From Croceibacterium_A sp035555595 (GTDB lineage Bacteria; Pseudomonadota; Alphaproteobacteria; Sphingomonadales; Sphingomonadaceae), in assembly GCA_035555595.1 (NCBI GenBank), contig DATMGK010000053.1, positions 1-47,051 of the forward strand: a DNA stretch of 47,051 nt. Direction: 5' to 3'. Position numbers and translations under genes: made by a program. Below the pieces are notes generated by a model. It was given only the letters and a program-made list of their open reading frames with translations, was not told where the DNA came from and ran no database searches. Positions 17,351 through 25,712 of the stretch are shown piece after piece (within the stretch, counting starts at the first letter, position 1; every line of letters begins with the position of its first letter).

Positions 17351-17633
17351 GGACACCGGGTTACTTTGACGGCTGCCCCGAGAACCCGCAGGTTCCAACA
17401 GAGAAAGGCCTTGCGCGTCAGCGAAGGCCCCCGGGACATGACCGGCAATGTTCAGCTCTATTTGCCCGAAGCGGGCCAGGGGCCTGCCGCGGATGGGCGC
17501 GCCACTAGCGAGGTAGAGCTCCGCGGTCAAGGAGAATGGCGCTCCATGCCTGCGTGATCAGACCTTGTTTACCATTAGCTGATAGCCCGGTCGCTGCCCA
17601 AGAGGGTCAACGGGTCGCATCCGGAAATATCAG

Positions 17634-19937
17634 ATGAAGACTGCCGCCAGATTCGACATGCGCCTGCGCGATGCGATCGCAGCAGCGGCAATTGCGTTTC
17701 TGTTGATGTTCGGTGGCGCGACCGGCGCACTCAGCCAGCTGGTCTGGACGCTCCAGTCGAAGATCGGAAGCTTCGACGCATCGGGCGACATCGTTTTCGT
17801 AAACTCGCGGTCCGACCTTACCGATCCCCGCTTTCCAGATCGTCGACGCGAAGTGGCCGAAGCCCTTGATCGTCTGGCCGACACCAACGTCGCCAAAGTC
17901 TATATCGACCTTGTCTTCGAGCGGCCATCCGAAGCCGATGCCGACAATGCCTTGCGCGCAGCCATGCAACGGCTCGGTAACCGGCTGTATCTGGTACAGA
18001 GCTACGAGACCGGGCTGAACGGGATCGGTCGTTTTCATGCGACGATGCCGCGGTTGGGTGACGGTATCCAGCAGGTCGGCAAAGCGAACTATTTCAGCTA
18101 TCTCGGATACACATGGAATGCGCCCTATTCCATGGCGGAACTGGGAAATCCGCTGGTAAGCCTTCCCGCATCGATGGCGGGTGTCACGAGTAATCGCGGC
18201 GGGGATTTTCCGATCAACTACAGCTTCAGGCTGTCATCGATTCCGATGATCGATCTGGGCGAAATCACGCCGGAAGAGGGTGAAACATCCGCGATCGATC
18301 GCACGCTTGACGGGCGCATCGTCCTGATCGGCAGTTCCGACCTGTCGGCCCGCAATACCAAGAATATTCCCGGCCACGTCGATGTCCCAAAATCGGTCCT
18401 TCAGATCTATGCGGCCGAAACGCTGAAGGCCGGGCTTTCGCGCCAGATCAGTGGCTATCTCGTCATGGCGATATGCGTGTTCGCCGTGGGCCTTTCGCTT
18501 ACCCGCCCGCTGAAACGATGGGCCGTGCCCATACTGGCGGTTCCGGTGGCGGGAATACCCGTGGTGGTCGTCATCGCATCGCTGGCGGGCGTGCGCATAG
18601 ACGTGACGCTGGGCCTTGCCTTCCTCGCCATCTATTTCATCATGCAGGCGAACAGGAAATGGCGCAGCCGCCAGAATCTGGTCGATCCCCACACGATGCT
18701 TCCCACGTTCGCCGCGCTGGAGGCCGACCGATCGATCGCCCGCACGCAGCCGACCATCATTGTCGGCAAGATACACCGCCTGGACGACGTCAAACGAACG
18801 CTGCCGGAAAGGGCGCATGCCGAATACGTCAATCGCATCGTCGAGCGACTGCGGCTGAATGCCAGCGACCAGACCTTCTATATAGGAAACGGGCAATATC
18901 TCGCCTGGTGCATACCGGACCGCGATCTGCGACAGATCAGGGATCACCTCGAGGGGTTGCGCGCCCTGCTCTCCGCACCGCTGCGAGTGGGCGACGGATT
19001 GGTTGATGCAAGCATGACGTTCAGCATCGACACCAGCCCCTCCCCCAGCACGGCCAAACGGCTGGCATCCGCCATCTCCGCTGTCGAACAAACCACCGAA
19101 GCGCACAATCCGATCGCGGCGACCCGGATCGAGAGCGACGAAGATCTGCTGTGGAGCATCTCGCTGCAAGCGCGGATCGATGCCGCGATGGAAAATGGCG
19201 AGATATATCTGGTCTACCAGCCGAAGGTGTCGATCGCGACGAAGGATATTGTCGGCGTCGAGGCGCTGGTCCGCTGGGATGACCCCAAGCGCGGAATGAT
19301 CGCGCCAGACCTGTTCATTCGTCAGTGCGAGAGCGCAGGCCGCATGTTGCATCTGACCCGCCATGTGCTGCGTGAAGCGTGCTCCGCCGGAATGTCGTTT
19401 GCCGCACACGGGCGAAGGCTGCCGGTTGCGGTGAACATTTCCGCGACCCTGCTGAACGACCGGGCCATCGTGCTGGCCCTGCATGAGGTTCTGGCAGAGA
19501 CAGGCTTCAACCCCAGCGACCTTACTCTGGAGATCACCGAAACCTATCGCATATCCAGTTTTGACATCGCCGCCGAGATTCTGGCCGAACTCACAGCGCT
19601 CGGCCCCAAGATATCCATGGACGATTTCGGCGTCGGGGCCGCAAGCTTCGAAGCGCTGCTCCGCCTGCCGTTCGGCGAACTCAAGATCGACCGGTTGTTC
19701 GTGTCCCGGATACACGACGACATCAAAGCCCGCGGAATTGTCAAAAGCGCGCTGCGCTTGGGCAAAGATCTGCGAATCACCGCGGTTGCCGAGGGGGTGG
19801 AAGACGACGCCACCCTGCAAATGCTTAACGAACTCGGATGCCGGGTAGCCCAGGGGTTTGGACTCTACCGACCTATGCGAGAGAAAAATATCCTTGAATT
19901 GCAGACCGATGGGGATTCCGCACGTCGGCAAGCATAG
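17634..19937 (+). CDS. Membrane c-di-GMP phosphodiesterase: CHASE2, degenerate GGDEF, EAL
   Basis: Probably hydrolyses cyclic di-GMP to pGpG in response to an extracytoplasmic signal. A membrane helix (about 13-35) is followed by a periplasmic CHASE2 sensor (about 40-265, with VAKVYIDLVFERPS and DGRIVLIGSSD). Two or three C-terminal helices (275-337) and a region at 347-470 resembling GGDEF follow; its signature is replaced by YIGNGQY (416-422). The EAL domain (about 512-760) keeps its key residues: Glu543 (EALVRW), Asn601, Glu633, Asp663-Asp664 (MDDFG), Lys684, Glu720 and Gln740. It has 767 residues and stands alone on the plus strand. Confidence 0.93.
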   Translation: MKTAARFDMRLRDAIAAAAIAFLLMFGGATGALSQLVWTLQSKIGSFDASGDIVFVNSRSDLTDPRFPDRRREVAEALDRLADTNVAKVYIDLVFERPSEADADNALRAAMQRLGNRLYLVQSYETGLNGIGRFHATMPRLGDGIQQVGKANYFSYLGYTWNAPYSMAELGNPLVSLPASMAGVTSNRGGDFPINYSFRLSSIPMIDLGEITPEEGETSAIDRTLDGRIVLIGSSDLSARNTKNIPGHVDVPKSVLQIYAAETLKAGLSRQISGYLVMAICVFAVGLSLTRPLKRWAVPILAVPVAGIPVVVVIASLAGVRIDVTLGLAFLAIYFIMQANRKWRSRQNLVDPHTMLPTFAALEADRSIARTQPTIIVGKIHRLDDVKRTLPERAHAEYVNRIVERLRLNASDQTFYIGNGQYLAWCIPDRDLRQIRDHLEGLRALLSAPLRVGDGLVDASMTFSIDTSPSPSTAKRLASAISAVEQTTEAHNPIAATRIESDEDLLWSISLQARIDAAMENGEIYLVYQPKVSIATKDIVGVEALVRWDDPKRGMIAPDLFIRQCESAGRMLHLTRHVLREACSAGMSFAAHGRRLPVAVNISATLLNDRAIVLALHEVLAETGFNPSDLTLEITETYRISSFDIAAEILAELTALGPKISMDDFGVGAASFEALLRLPFGELKIDRLFVSRIHDDIKARGIVKSALRLGKDLRITAVAEGVEDDATLQMLNELGCRVAQGFGLYRPMREKNILELQTDGDSARRQA

Positions 19938-19976
19938 TTAACAGTTTACAAACAAACATGGTTAATGGCATTTTCC

Positions 19977-19998
19977 AACCTCCATCCCCGTGGAGGTT
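19977..19998 (+). promoter_or_regulatory. Hairpin masking a ribosome-binding site
   Basis: AACCTCCA (19977-19984) pairs perfectly over 8 bp with TGGAGGTT (19991-19998), loop TCCCCG. The right arm contains the Shine-Dalgarno GGAGG (19992-19996), seven bases before an ATG at 20004. Folding would hide the site, so the element could act as a translational switch. Confidence 0.6.
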
Positions 19999-20003
19999 TT
20001 GTC

Positions 20004-20081
20004 ATGCTTCTCGCAACTCTGGGCTATGTAGCTCGTCAGTTCGATCTTCTGGACTGGCTGTTCGGCGGCCGCTGGGGCTGA
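20004..20081 (+). CDS. 25-residue small protein or leader peptide
   Basis: The ORF starts at an ATG seven bases after a perfect GGAGG and ends TGA. The peptide opens MLLATLGYVARQ and ends WLFGGRWG; it is hydrophobic and aromatic with two Trp and two Gly-rich turns, so it may touch the membrane. It is followed 26 bases later by a strong intrinsic terminator, so ORF plus hairpins looks like a complete short transcription unit or the tail of the 17634-19937 transcript. The family is not recognised. Alternatives are a regulatory RNA or an attenuator. Confidence rests on the ribosome-binding site and terminator, not on homology. Confidence 0.5.
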   Translation: MLLATLGYVARQFDLLDWLFGGRWG

Positions 20082-20106
20082 TCGTTCGCCACAGTTCAAG
20101 GTCACG

Positions 20107-20135
20107 GAAGGCGCTTTCGGGCGCCTTCTTTTTTT
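20107..20135 (+). terminator. Strong intrinsic terminator
   Basis: GAAGGCGC (20107-20114), loop TTTCGG, GCGCCTTC (20121-20128), then seven T residues (20129-20135). An 8-bp perfect stem with U-tract on the plus strand, ending the small-ORF unit ahead of the gene at 20275. Confidence 0.9.
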
Positions 20136-20274
20136 GTCCTTCCGGCACGCGCGCCAGCCAAGGGCCTGCCCGCCAATACATCGGCCCTTCCCTTCCCAGA
20201 CATAGTCAACCAACACTGGTCAGGTCGTCGAAAGCAATCTAGACTGCGCACAAACATCGGGGAGAGAGGACCCA

Positions 20275-21498
20275 ATGAGCCGCAAGACCTTACGCCTGAG
20301 TTGCGCCCGCGTGGCATTTGCCGTTTCCGCATTTGCCACCCTGTCGGCGTTGAGCGCCGTTCCAGCCGCAGCGCAGAACCGCCCCGCTGAACTGACCGAG
20401 TTGCCGCCTGTACCCACCGATTATGCACCGCCAAAAACCGAATGGGGCGATCCGGACATCAGCCACACTTGGCAGATCGAATATCTCAACAACGCGCGCA
20501 TCCTGTTCCAGCGGCCGACCGAATACGGTAACCGTTTCTGGCAGACGGACGAGGAACACGCCCGCCGGGTGACCGCTGCGGAACGTTCCGATTCCAGCTA
20601 CGCGGCCGCTTCCGATCGCGGCATCGGCACGTCGGGGACGGAAGGACTGGCCGACTGGGTGAAGAATTCACCCTTCGCCTATCGCACCTCCATGCTGGTC
20701 AGCCCTGCGGACGGGCAAATCCCGGCCTTCACACCCCAAGGCAAGGCGTTGCACGAGGCCGGAAGATCCGGCTGGGTGCCCGGCATCGATTACGACTGGG
20801 TCAGCGATTTCGACAGTTGGGATCGCTGCGTCACTCGCGGTTTCCCAGCGTCGATGTACCCGTTCCGCTACAACAATGGCATTCGTGTGTTCCAGTCACC
20901 CGGCTATGTCACCATCGCACTGGAAATGCTGGGCACGCGGGTCATCCCGCTGCGCGACAGCAAGAATCCGAGCCACTGGGCCAAGCCGGTAGAGGCCTAT
21001 CTGGGTAACAGCGTGGGCTGGTGGGAAGGCAACACGCTGGTCATCGAAACCACCAATATCAAGAGCGGCGACAGCGCTACCGACGATGCCTACGCGCGCA
21101 ACGGATCGCCGCTGAACATCGCCACGCAGGCCGTGCCGCCGTTCAACACCATCCCCACCAGTTCGCAGGCCAAAACAGTCGAACGGCTGACCATGACGGG
21201 GCCGAACAGCCTGATACACGAACTGACCTATTCGGACCCGGAAGTGTTCACCGCGCCGTGGACCACGCGCATCGAATGGATCCGCGACGACGACTACGCG
21301 TTCTTTGAATATGCCTGCCATGAAGGCAATCGGATGCCCCGCGACTACATCAGCGCATCACGCGCCCATCGCGAAGCGGTGGCCGCCGGAACGGCCGATG
21401 CCAATGCGCCCGATGACCGCGCTCAGTGGGCCCGAATCTTCGACCGCGATCCCGCGGTTGCTCCGGCCCCTGAAGGACCGCCCCCTTCACGGGATTGA
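20275..21498 (+). CDS. Secreted protein of unknown function
   Basis: A 407-residue protein with a Sec signal peptide (about 1-34; positive start, hydrophobic core AFAVSAFATLSALSAV, AxA-type end PAAAQ). The mature part is Trp- and Asp-rich and contains SVGWWEGNTLVIETTNI, ERLTMTGPNSLIHELTYSDPEVFTAPWTTRIEW and YACHEGNRM. These motifs occur in a widespread family of uncharacterised secreted proteins. It is not an obvious enzyme of a named class. The Shine-Dalgarno GAGAGAGGA precedes the ATG. Proline-rich at the C-terminus. It stands alone between a terminator and a convergent hairpin. Confidence 0.85.
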   Translation: MSRKTLRLSCARVAFAVSAFATLSALSAVPAAAQNRPAELTELPPVPTDYAPPKTEWGDPDISHTWQIEYLNNARILFQRPTEYGNRFWQTDEEHARRVTAAERSDSSYAAASDRGIGTSGTEGLADWVKNSPFAYRTSMLVSPADGQIPAFTPQGKALHEAGRSGWVPGIDYDWVSDFDSWDRCVTRGFPASMYPFRYNNGIRVFQSPGYVTIALEMLGTRVIPLRDSKNPSHWAKPVEAYLGNSVGWWEGNTLVIETTNIKSGDSATDDAYARNGSPLNIATQAVPPFNTIPTSSQAKTVERLTMTGPNSLIHELTYSDPEVFTAPWTTRIEWIRDDDYAFFEYACHEGNRMPRDYISASRAHREAVAAGTADANAPDDRAQWARIFDRDPAVAPAPEGPPPSRD

Positions 21499-21514
21499 CG
21501 ATCCTTACAGATCA

Positions 21515-21551
21515 GCTCCGGGGATTTACCGTCAGGCAAAATCCCCGGAGC
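21515..21551. terminator. 13-bp hairpin between convergent genes
   Basis: GCTCCGGGGATTT (21515-21527) pairs perfectly with AAATCCCCGGAGC (21539-21551), loop 11 bases. It lies between a plus-strand gene ending at 21498 and a minus-strand gene ending at 21582. No long T-run follows on either strand, so it may be a weak bidirectional terminator or mRNA 3'-end stabiliser. Confidence 0.6.
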
Positions 21552-21581
21552 GTCGCGAACTAGCATTGAGCCACGAAAGGC

Positions 21582-22073
21582 TTAGCTATCGATCGATAGC
21601 AGCTCGATCTTGAACAACAGGGTCGCGTTGCCTGGGATGGGCCCCCGCCCCACGGGGCCATAACCCATGCTGGAAGGGACCGCGATTTCGATCGTGTCGC
21701 CAACAGCCATCTGCGGCACGGCGAGTTGCCATGCGCGGATCAGGCCCGAAAGGGGGAACGTCGCAGGCGCTCCCCTCTGCCACGAACTGTCGAACACTTC
21801 GCCATCCACGAAGCTGCCTTCGTAATGCAGGGTCACAGTGTCGCGCACCGTGGGATGCGCGCCCGATCCATCACCGGAAACGCGTTTCCATAACACGCCA
21901 CCAGGGAGATAATACCAGCCGTCACTCGCCTGCCGGCTGGCGAGCGCGAGCATCTGCTGATTATGCCAGACAATGTCCTGCAACTTGTCTTCAGCGGTGG
22001 GGTCTGGCGCGGCCTGGGCCAGCGCGAGAGAAGGTAGCATCACCGCAAAAAGCGCGATGGGATACCGCCTCAT
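21582..22073 (-). CDS. FKBP-type peptidyl-prolyl cis-trans isomerase, exported
   Basis: Predicted to speed cis-trans isomerisation of Xaa-Pro bonds in the periplasm. A signal peptide (1-20, ending LALAQA) precedes a helical linker and a C-terminal FKBP domain (about 75-161). Family features are VTLHYEGSFVDGEVFDSS (Tyr84, Phe94, Asp95), FPLSGLIRAWQLAVPQM, and IPSSMGYGP-like plus IPGNATLLFKIELL at the end. The usual GWxEAL is changed to AWQLAV. Its start overlaps the stop of the upstream PPC-domain gene by four bases, so the two form an operon and may work on the same exported substrates. Confidence 0.92.
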   Translation of the reverse strand: MRRYPIALFAVMLPSLALAQAAPDPTAEDKLQDIVWHNQQMLALASRQASDGWYYLPGGVLWKRVSGDGSGAHPTVRDTVTLHYEGSFVDGEVFDSSWQRGAPATFPLSGLIRAWQLAVPQMAVGDTIEIAVPSSMGYGPVGRGPIPGNATLLFKIELLSIDS

Positions 22074-23221
22074 TCGGCGTCCTCCCGCTTCACGGTTAGC
22101 GCGTATTCGCCTCCGTTGTCGCCATAAGCGCTGGCTTTGATCAGCAACCGACTCAACCAGTCAGCGTCCAGTTCCGAAACGTCGAAAACCAGCTGCGCGT
22201 CAGTGCCGCCGCCGCCATCGTCGTCCCGTGCCATCGAAGAAAACCCGATCGGGGTTTCGAAGCCGACATCGACCACCGGATCGAGGCCCTCCTCGTCATC
22301 ACTCGCACCCGTCGAACGCATCTCGATGACAAGCGAGCCGGAACCGTTGGCCAGCGAAGTGCGGCTGCGTTGGTCCAGCTTGTACAACCTCTCACGAACG
22401 TCACTGTCGAGGGAGCCCCGCGTAGTGCTGCCAAGCTGCACTTCCTTCGGCGCGATATCTGCTGCCTGCAGGCCATTGATCGCAATCGAATAAGCACCGG
22501 TGCTTCCGCCGACACCATAGGCGCGCACGGTGTAGCGCCCGCTTTGCGGAACAGTGAAGCGCAGACGCGCATTCAGGCCGCCGCCGCCATCGTCGTCACT
22601 GGCCAGAGCTTCGCCCGTGGCGTTGTTGCCGGAATATATCTCCACACCGGGATCGACATTCGACCCATCGGCCTGATTCATAGCGATGATCAGAATCTGG
22701 CCACGCTCTGCCCGCACATGGAACAGCTGGCCGTCGGAATCCGACAGTTCGCCCGACAGCGTCTCACCAATCGCCAGATCGCGCGGCGGGGTGGGGCGAT
22801 AGTCGGATGGCAGGACGATCAGATCGAAGCGGCGGCCACCCGTTTCACCAACGGCATTAGTCACTTCGATCCGCAGCCGCTTCGTTTCATCAAAGAAAAG
22901 CCGCGTACTGGCCGAAAGCGATCCGGCGGAATCGTCGTTCTCGGCCAGAAGCTCGTCACTGTCCGCATCAAACACCCGCAGATAGGGGTCGGAACCGCCC
23001 ACCTGCGCTGCGGTTAATTCCAGCCCCTGCCCGCCCTGAAGCGTCAGCCTGAACCGCGCTGGTTCGCCGTCTTCGCGCATCTCGGCCCGAAAAACTTTGC
23101 CTTGCGGCGTTTCACGATCGAGATCGCGGTCCTGCGCGGAAACCGCCGTCAGCGGAATCGCGAGGGCCACCACGGCCGTCGCGAAAAGGCGGGCGCAACG
23201 CCGCACGGTATGACCTTGCAT
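22070..23221 (-). CDS. Secreted protein with tandem PPC-like beta domains
   Basis: A 383-residue exported protein (signal peptide 1-29, AVSA-Q). The mature region shows three repeats of a beta-sandwich resembling the bacterial pre-peptidase C-terminal (PPC) domain: about 45-140, 145-255 and 255-380. Each has an acidic Gly-rich turn (ENDDSAG, SDDDGGGG, RDDDGGGG), probably calcium-binding. There is no protease or other catalytic domain, which is unusual because PPC modules mostly accompany secreted peptidases. It overlaps the FKBP gene by four bases. Likely a binding or structural protein; function unknown. Confidence 0.85.
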   Translation of the reverse strand: MQGHTVRRCARLFATAVVALAIPLTAVSAQDRDLDRETPQGKVFRAEMREDGEPARFRLTLQGGQGLELTAAQVGGSDPYLRVFDADSDELLAENDDSAGSLSASTRLFFDETKRLRIEVTNAVGETGGRRFDLIVLPSDYRPTPPRDLAIGETLSGELSDSDGQLFHVRAERGQILIIAMNQADGSNVDPGVEIYSGNNATGEALASDDDGGGGLNARLRFTVPQSGRYTVRAYGVGGSTGAYSIAINGLQAADIAPKEVQLGSTTRGSLDSDVRERLYKLDQRSRTSLANGSGSLVIEMRSTGASDDEEGLDPVVDVGFETPIGFSSMARDDDGGGGTDAQLVFDVSELDADWLSRLLIKASAYGDNGGEYALTVKREDAE

Positions 23222-23275
23222 GCTTCTTCCTTCGCTATTTATCCGCTGCCCCGTGCTGGACCCGCACCGGATGGA

Positions 23276-24070
23276 TCAATCTTCGCCTGTAAGGAACGCC
23301 ACCAGCGTCCTGACCTTCTTCTGCCGCCACTGTGGCCGCGGCGCGACCAGCCAGTAGGCACGGCGGCCTTCTTCCGGCCCTTCCAGAACTTTCAGGGTGC
23401 CAGCCTCTATTGCTTCTTCACACAGCAGCAGAGGGAGCACAGCCTTGCCCAGCCCGGCAACCGCGCTGGCCAGCGCCTGACCCGCGTTACCCGCCTGAAT
23501 GGCCGGTTCGACGCCATCAGGCAGAGTCGCACCCGACCAGCCGATCCAGTCATCCGGCGCGCCATCGGCGGCGACGGTCACTCGCTGCGCTGGGGCAAGT
23601 TCCACCCCTTCCAGATCGCCCGGCCCTTCTACCAGCCTGATGGCGATATCGAGATTGGCCTCGGTAAAATCGACTTCTTCTCCGCCGATCAGCTGATAGC
23701 GCACTTCAGGGTTGGCGCGACGAAAGGCCGCCAGCCGATGCGCCAGCCACTGGGCGTAGAATTCGCGCGGGGCGGCGATGGTATAGAAATGGCTCGACTG
23801 GCCGGCCTGCATGGCCTGCACAGCTTCCTCGAAGCTGAGGAAACCTTCGCGCAGCGAATCCAGCCCCGCCTCTGCCTCGTCAGTAAGCTCAAGCCCTTTC
23901 GATGTGCGGCGGAACAGCACCACGCCCAGCACATCTTCCAGCGCGCGAATCTGCTGGCCGACCGCCGCGGGCGTAACCGCCAGTTCGTCTGCCGCGCGGG
24001 TAAAGCTGAGATGGCGCGCCGCCGCATCGAATACGCGCAGAGCGTTCAGGGGGAGATGCGTGCGCTTCAT
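23276..24070 (-). CDS. LysR-family transcriptional regulator, GcvA-like
   Basis: DNA-binding regulator. The N-terminal winged helix-turn-helix (about 6-65) reads LNALRVFDAAARHLSFTRAADELAVTPAAVGQQIRALEDVLGVVLFRR, with the GcvA-type spacing. The C-terminal effector-binding domain (about 88-262) is typical but ends early: 264 residues instead of about 300. It lies convergent to nothing and 103 bases upstream of the divergent sugar dehydrogenase gene, so it may control that gene. The target is a guess from the divergent arrangement. Confidence 0.92.
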   Translation of the reverse strand: MKRTHLPLNALRVFDAAARHLSFTRAADELAVTPAAVGQQIRALEDVLGVVLFRRTSKGLELTDEAEAGLDSLREGFLSFEEAVQAMQAGQSSHFYTIAAPREFYAQWLAHRLAAFRRANPEVRYQLIGGEEVDFTEANLDIAIRLVEGPGDLEGVELAPAQRVTVAADGAPDDWIGWSGATLPDGVEPAIQAGNAGQALASAVAGLGKAVLPLLLCEEAIEAGTLKVLEGPEEGRRAYWLVAPRPQWRQKKVRTLVAFLTGED

Positions 24071-24173
24071 GCCGCCGCTCGTTTAGGGCCTGTCTCATGC
24101 ACCCGCAACACCGCTTCGGAGCCTTCTCCTCCGTCGGGCGTTGCGGCACAGATACACCGGAAAGGGAGCCGGC

Positions 24174-25712
24174 ATGCGGAACTGGACGATTTCACGATGC
24201 GCAGGCGTGGCCGCAATGACTCTGTGCCTTGGCGCTTGCGGGGGCGGCGGCAGTGATAGCGGCGGCGGAGGGGGCAATTCCAACTCCGCGCCAGCCATCA
24301 CCTCCCCCGCCACGGTGACCGTCCCTGAAAACACCTCCGGCACCTTCTACACCGCCGCCGCAACCGACGCGGATGGCGATGCGGTGACGTTTTCTCTGGC
24401 AGGCGGAGGGGATTCGGCGCTGCTGCGGATCACCGCCGGCGGTGCGCTGTCGTTCGCCATCCCGCCGGATTTCGACGCCCCTGCCGACGCCAATCGCGAC
24501 AACATCTACGAAGTGGGCGTGATCGCCAGCGACGGGCGGGCGAATACGGTGCTGACCCTGCGGATCACCATCAGCGACGTCACCGGTGGCGGCTTTATCG
24601 TACAGCGAGTCGCTACCGGTCTTTCCCAGCCTGTATTTCTGACCGCATTTCCCGATGGCAGCGGCCGCGTGCTGGTAGTGGAGCGCGCCGGGCGCATCCG
24701 CCTGCTCAATCCATCCAACGGCGAGGTAGCGGCTACGCCGTTTCTCGATATCACCGGCGCAGTCTCCACCGATGGCGAGAGAGGACTGCTCTGCGTGGCG
24801 CTGGCGCCTGATTTCATGACCAGCGGCCGTGCCTACGTTTACCTGACCGCGCCTGACGGATCGATAGAGTTGCGCCGCTACGTCGCCAGCGCGGCCGGGC
24901 GTACCACGCTCGATCCCTCCAGCGCAGACCGGCTGATGACCATCCCACATCCGCGCAACAACCATAACGGCGGCTGGCTGGGTTTTGGCCAGGACGCGCT
25001 GCTCTACATGGCCACCGGCGATGGCGGCGGGGGTAATGATCCCGACGGAAACGGTCAGAACCGCTCCACTCTGCTCGGCAAGATGCTGCGAATCGATGTG
25101 ACGCGCGACGATTTTCCCGGGGATCCCGACCGCGATTATGGCATTCCCGCGTCCAACCCCTTCGCCACATCTGGCGGAGCGCCGGAGGTATGGCTTTACG
25201 GCCTGCGCAATCCGTTCCGGAACAGCTTTGACCGCGCAACGGGCGAGTTGTGGATCGCGGATGTGGGCCAGGGCACGATAGAAGAGATCAATCGCGTGCG
25301 GACCAGCGACGCGGGGTTGAACATGGGCTGGCCGCTGTTTGAAGGAACGCAACCCCTGCTGGGGACCAATCCCGCCGGGCTGACGATGCCTGTGGCCCAA
25401 TATGGCCACGGTGGCGGCCCTTTGCAGGGCGATTCCATTACCGGCGGCCACGTCTATCGCGGGCCAGTCGAAGCGTTGCAGGGCCTCTATATCTTTGCCG
25501 ATTTCATCAGCGGCAACATCTGGTCGGCGCCGATCGGCACCATGCCGTTCGGGGCGACCGCTTCCACCGGCGTGTTCACCAATCGCAACGCTGCCTTCAC
25601 CCCTAACGCGGGTTCACTGAACAGTGTGACCAGCTTTGGAGAGGATGAGGCCGGCAATCTCTACATCGTGACGCTGGGCGGCAGCGTGTTCGCAATCAGG
25701 CCGAGCGGCTGA
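24174..25712 (+). CDS. PQQ-dependent sugar dehydrogenase-like lipoprotein with N-terminal cadherin-like domain
   Basis: Predicted outer-membrane or periplasmic lipoprotein oxidising sugars or aldoses with pyrroloquinoline quinone. The ATG at 24174 was chosen over one 33 bases upstream because it follows AAAGGGAG and gives a clean lipoprotein signal with lipobox LGAC (Cys22). A Gly/Ser linker (23-37) leads to a cadherin-like segment (38-135; DADGDAVTFSL) and a six-bladed GSDH propeller (about 143-512). His264 in NNHNGGWLGFG matches the catalytic His region of soluble glucose dehydrogenase; TGDGGGGNDP, GLRNPFR and IADVGQ are family motifs. The last 17 bases overlap the convergent gene on the other strand. 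Confidence 0.9.
   Translation: MRNWTISRCAGVAAMTLCLGACGGGGSDSGGGGGNSNSAPAITSPATVTVPENTSGTFYTAAATDADGDAVTFSLAGGGDSALLRITAGGALSFAIPPDFDAPADANRDNIYEVGVIASDGRANTVLTLRITISDVTGGGFIVQRVATGLSQPVFLTAFPDGSGRVLVVERAGRIRLLNPSNGEVAATPFLDITGAVSTDGERGLLCVALAPDFMTSGRAYVYLTAPDGSIELRRYVASAAGRTTLDPSSADRLMTIPHPRNNHNGGWLGFGQDALLYMATGDGGGGNDPDGNGQNRSTLLGKMLRIDVTRDDFPGDPDRDYGIPASNPFATSGGAPEVWLYGLRNPFRNSFDRATGELWIADVGQGTIEEINRVRTSDAGLNMGWPLFEGTQPLLGTNPAGLTMPVAQYGHGGGPLQGDSITGGHVYRGPVEALQGLYIFADFISGNIWSAPIGTMPFGATASTGVFTNRNAAFTPNAGSLNSVTSFGEDEAGNLYIVTLGGSVFAIRPSG

Larger units (their letters stand above)
17178..17633. other. 456-base divergent spacer upstream of rpsL
   Basis: This spacer separates the start of the ribosomal cluster (minus) from the CHASE2-EAL gene (plus), so it should hold promoters for both. 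Short ORFs on both strands show no family features or good ribosome-binding sites. It contains a CCCCGC-CTTC-GCGGGG palindrome at 17295-17310 and a candidate rpsL promoter element at 17345-17350. Nothing else was recognised. Confidence 0.5.

Noticed and set aside
17366..17557. 63-codon plus-strand ORF in the rpsL upstream spacer
   Set aside because: No ribosome-binding site, no recognisable family and irregular codon use; the region fits a promoter spacer better.
18234..19931. 565-codon minus-strand ORF opposite the CHASE2-EAL gene
   Set aside because: The plus-strand frame has intact EAL catalytic residues; the opposite frame has none.
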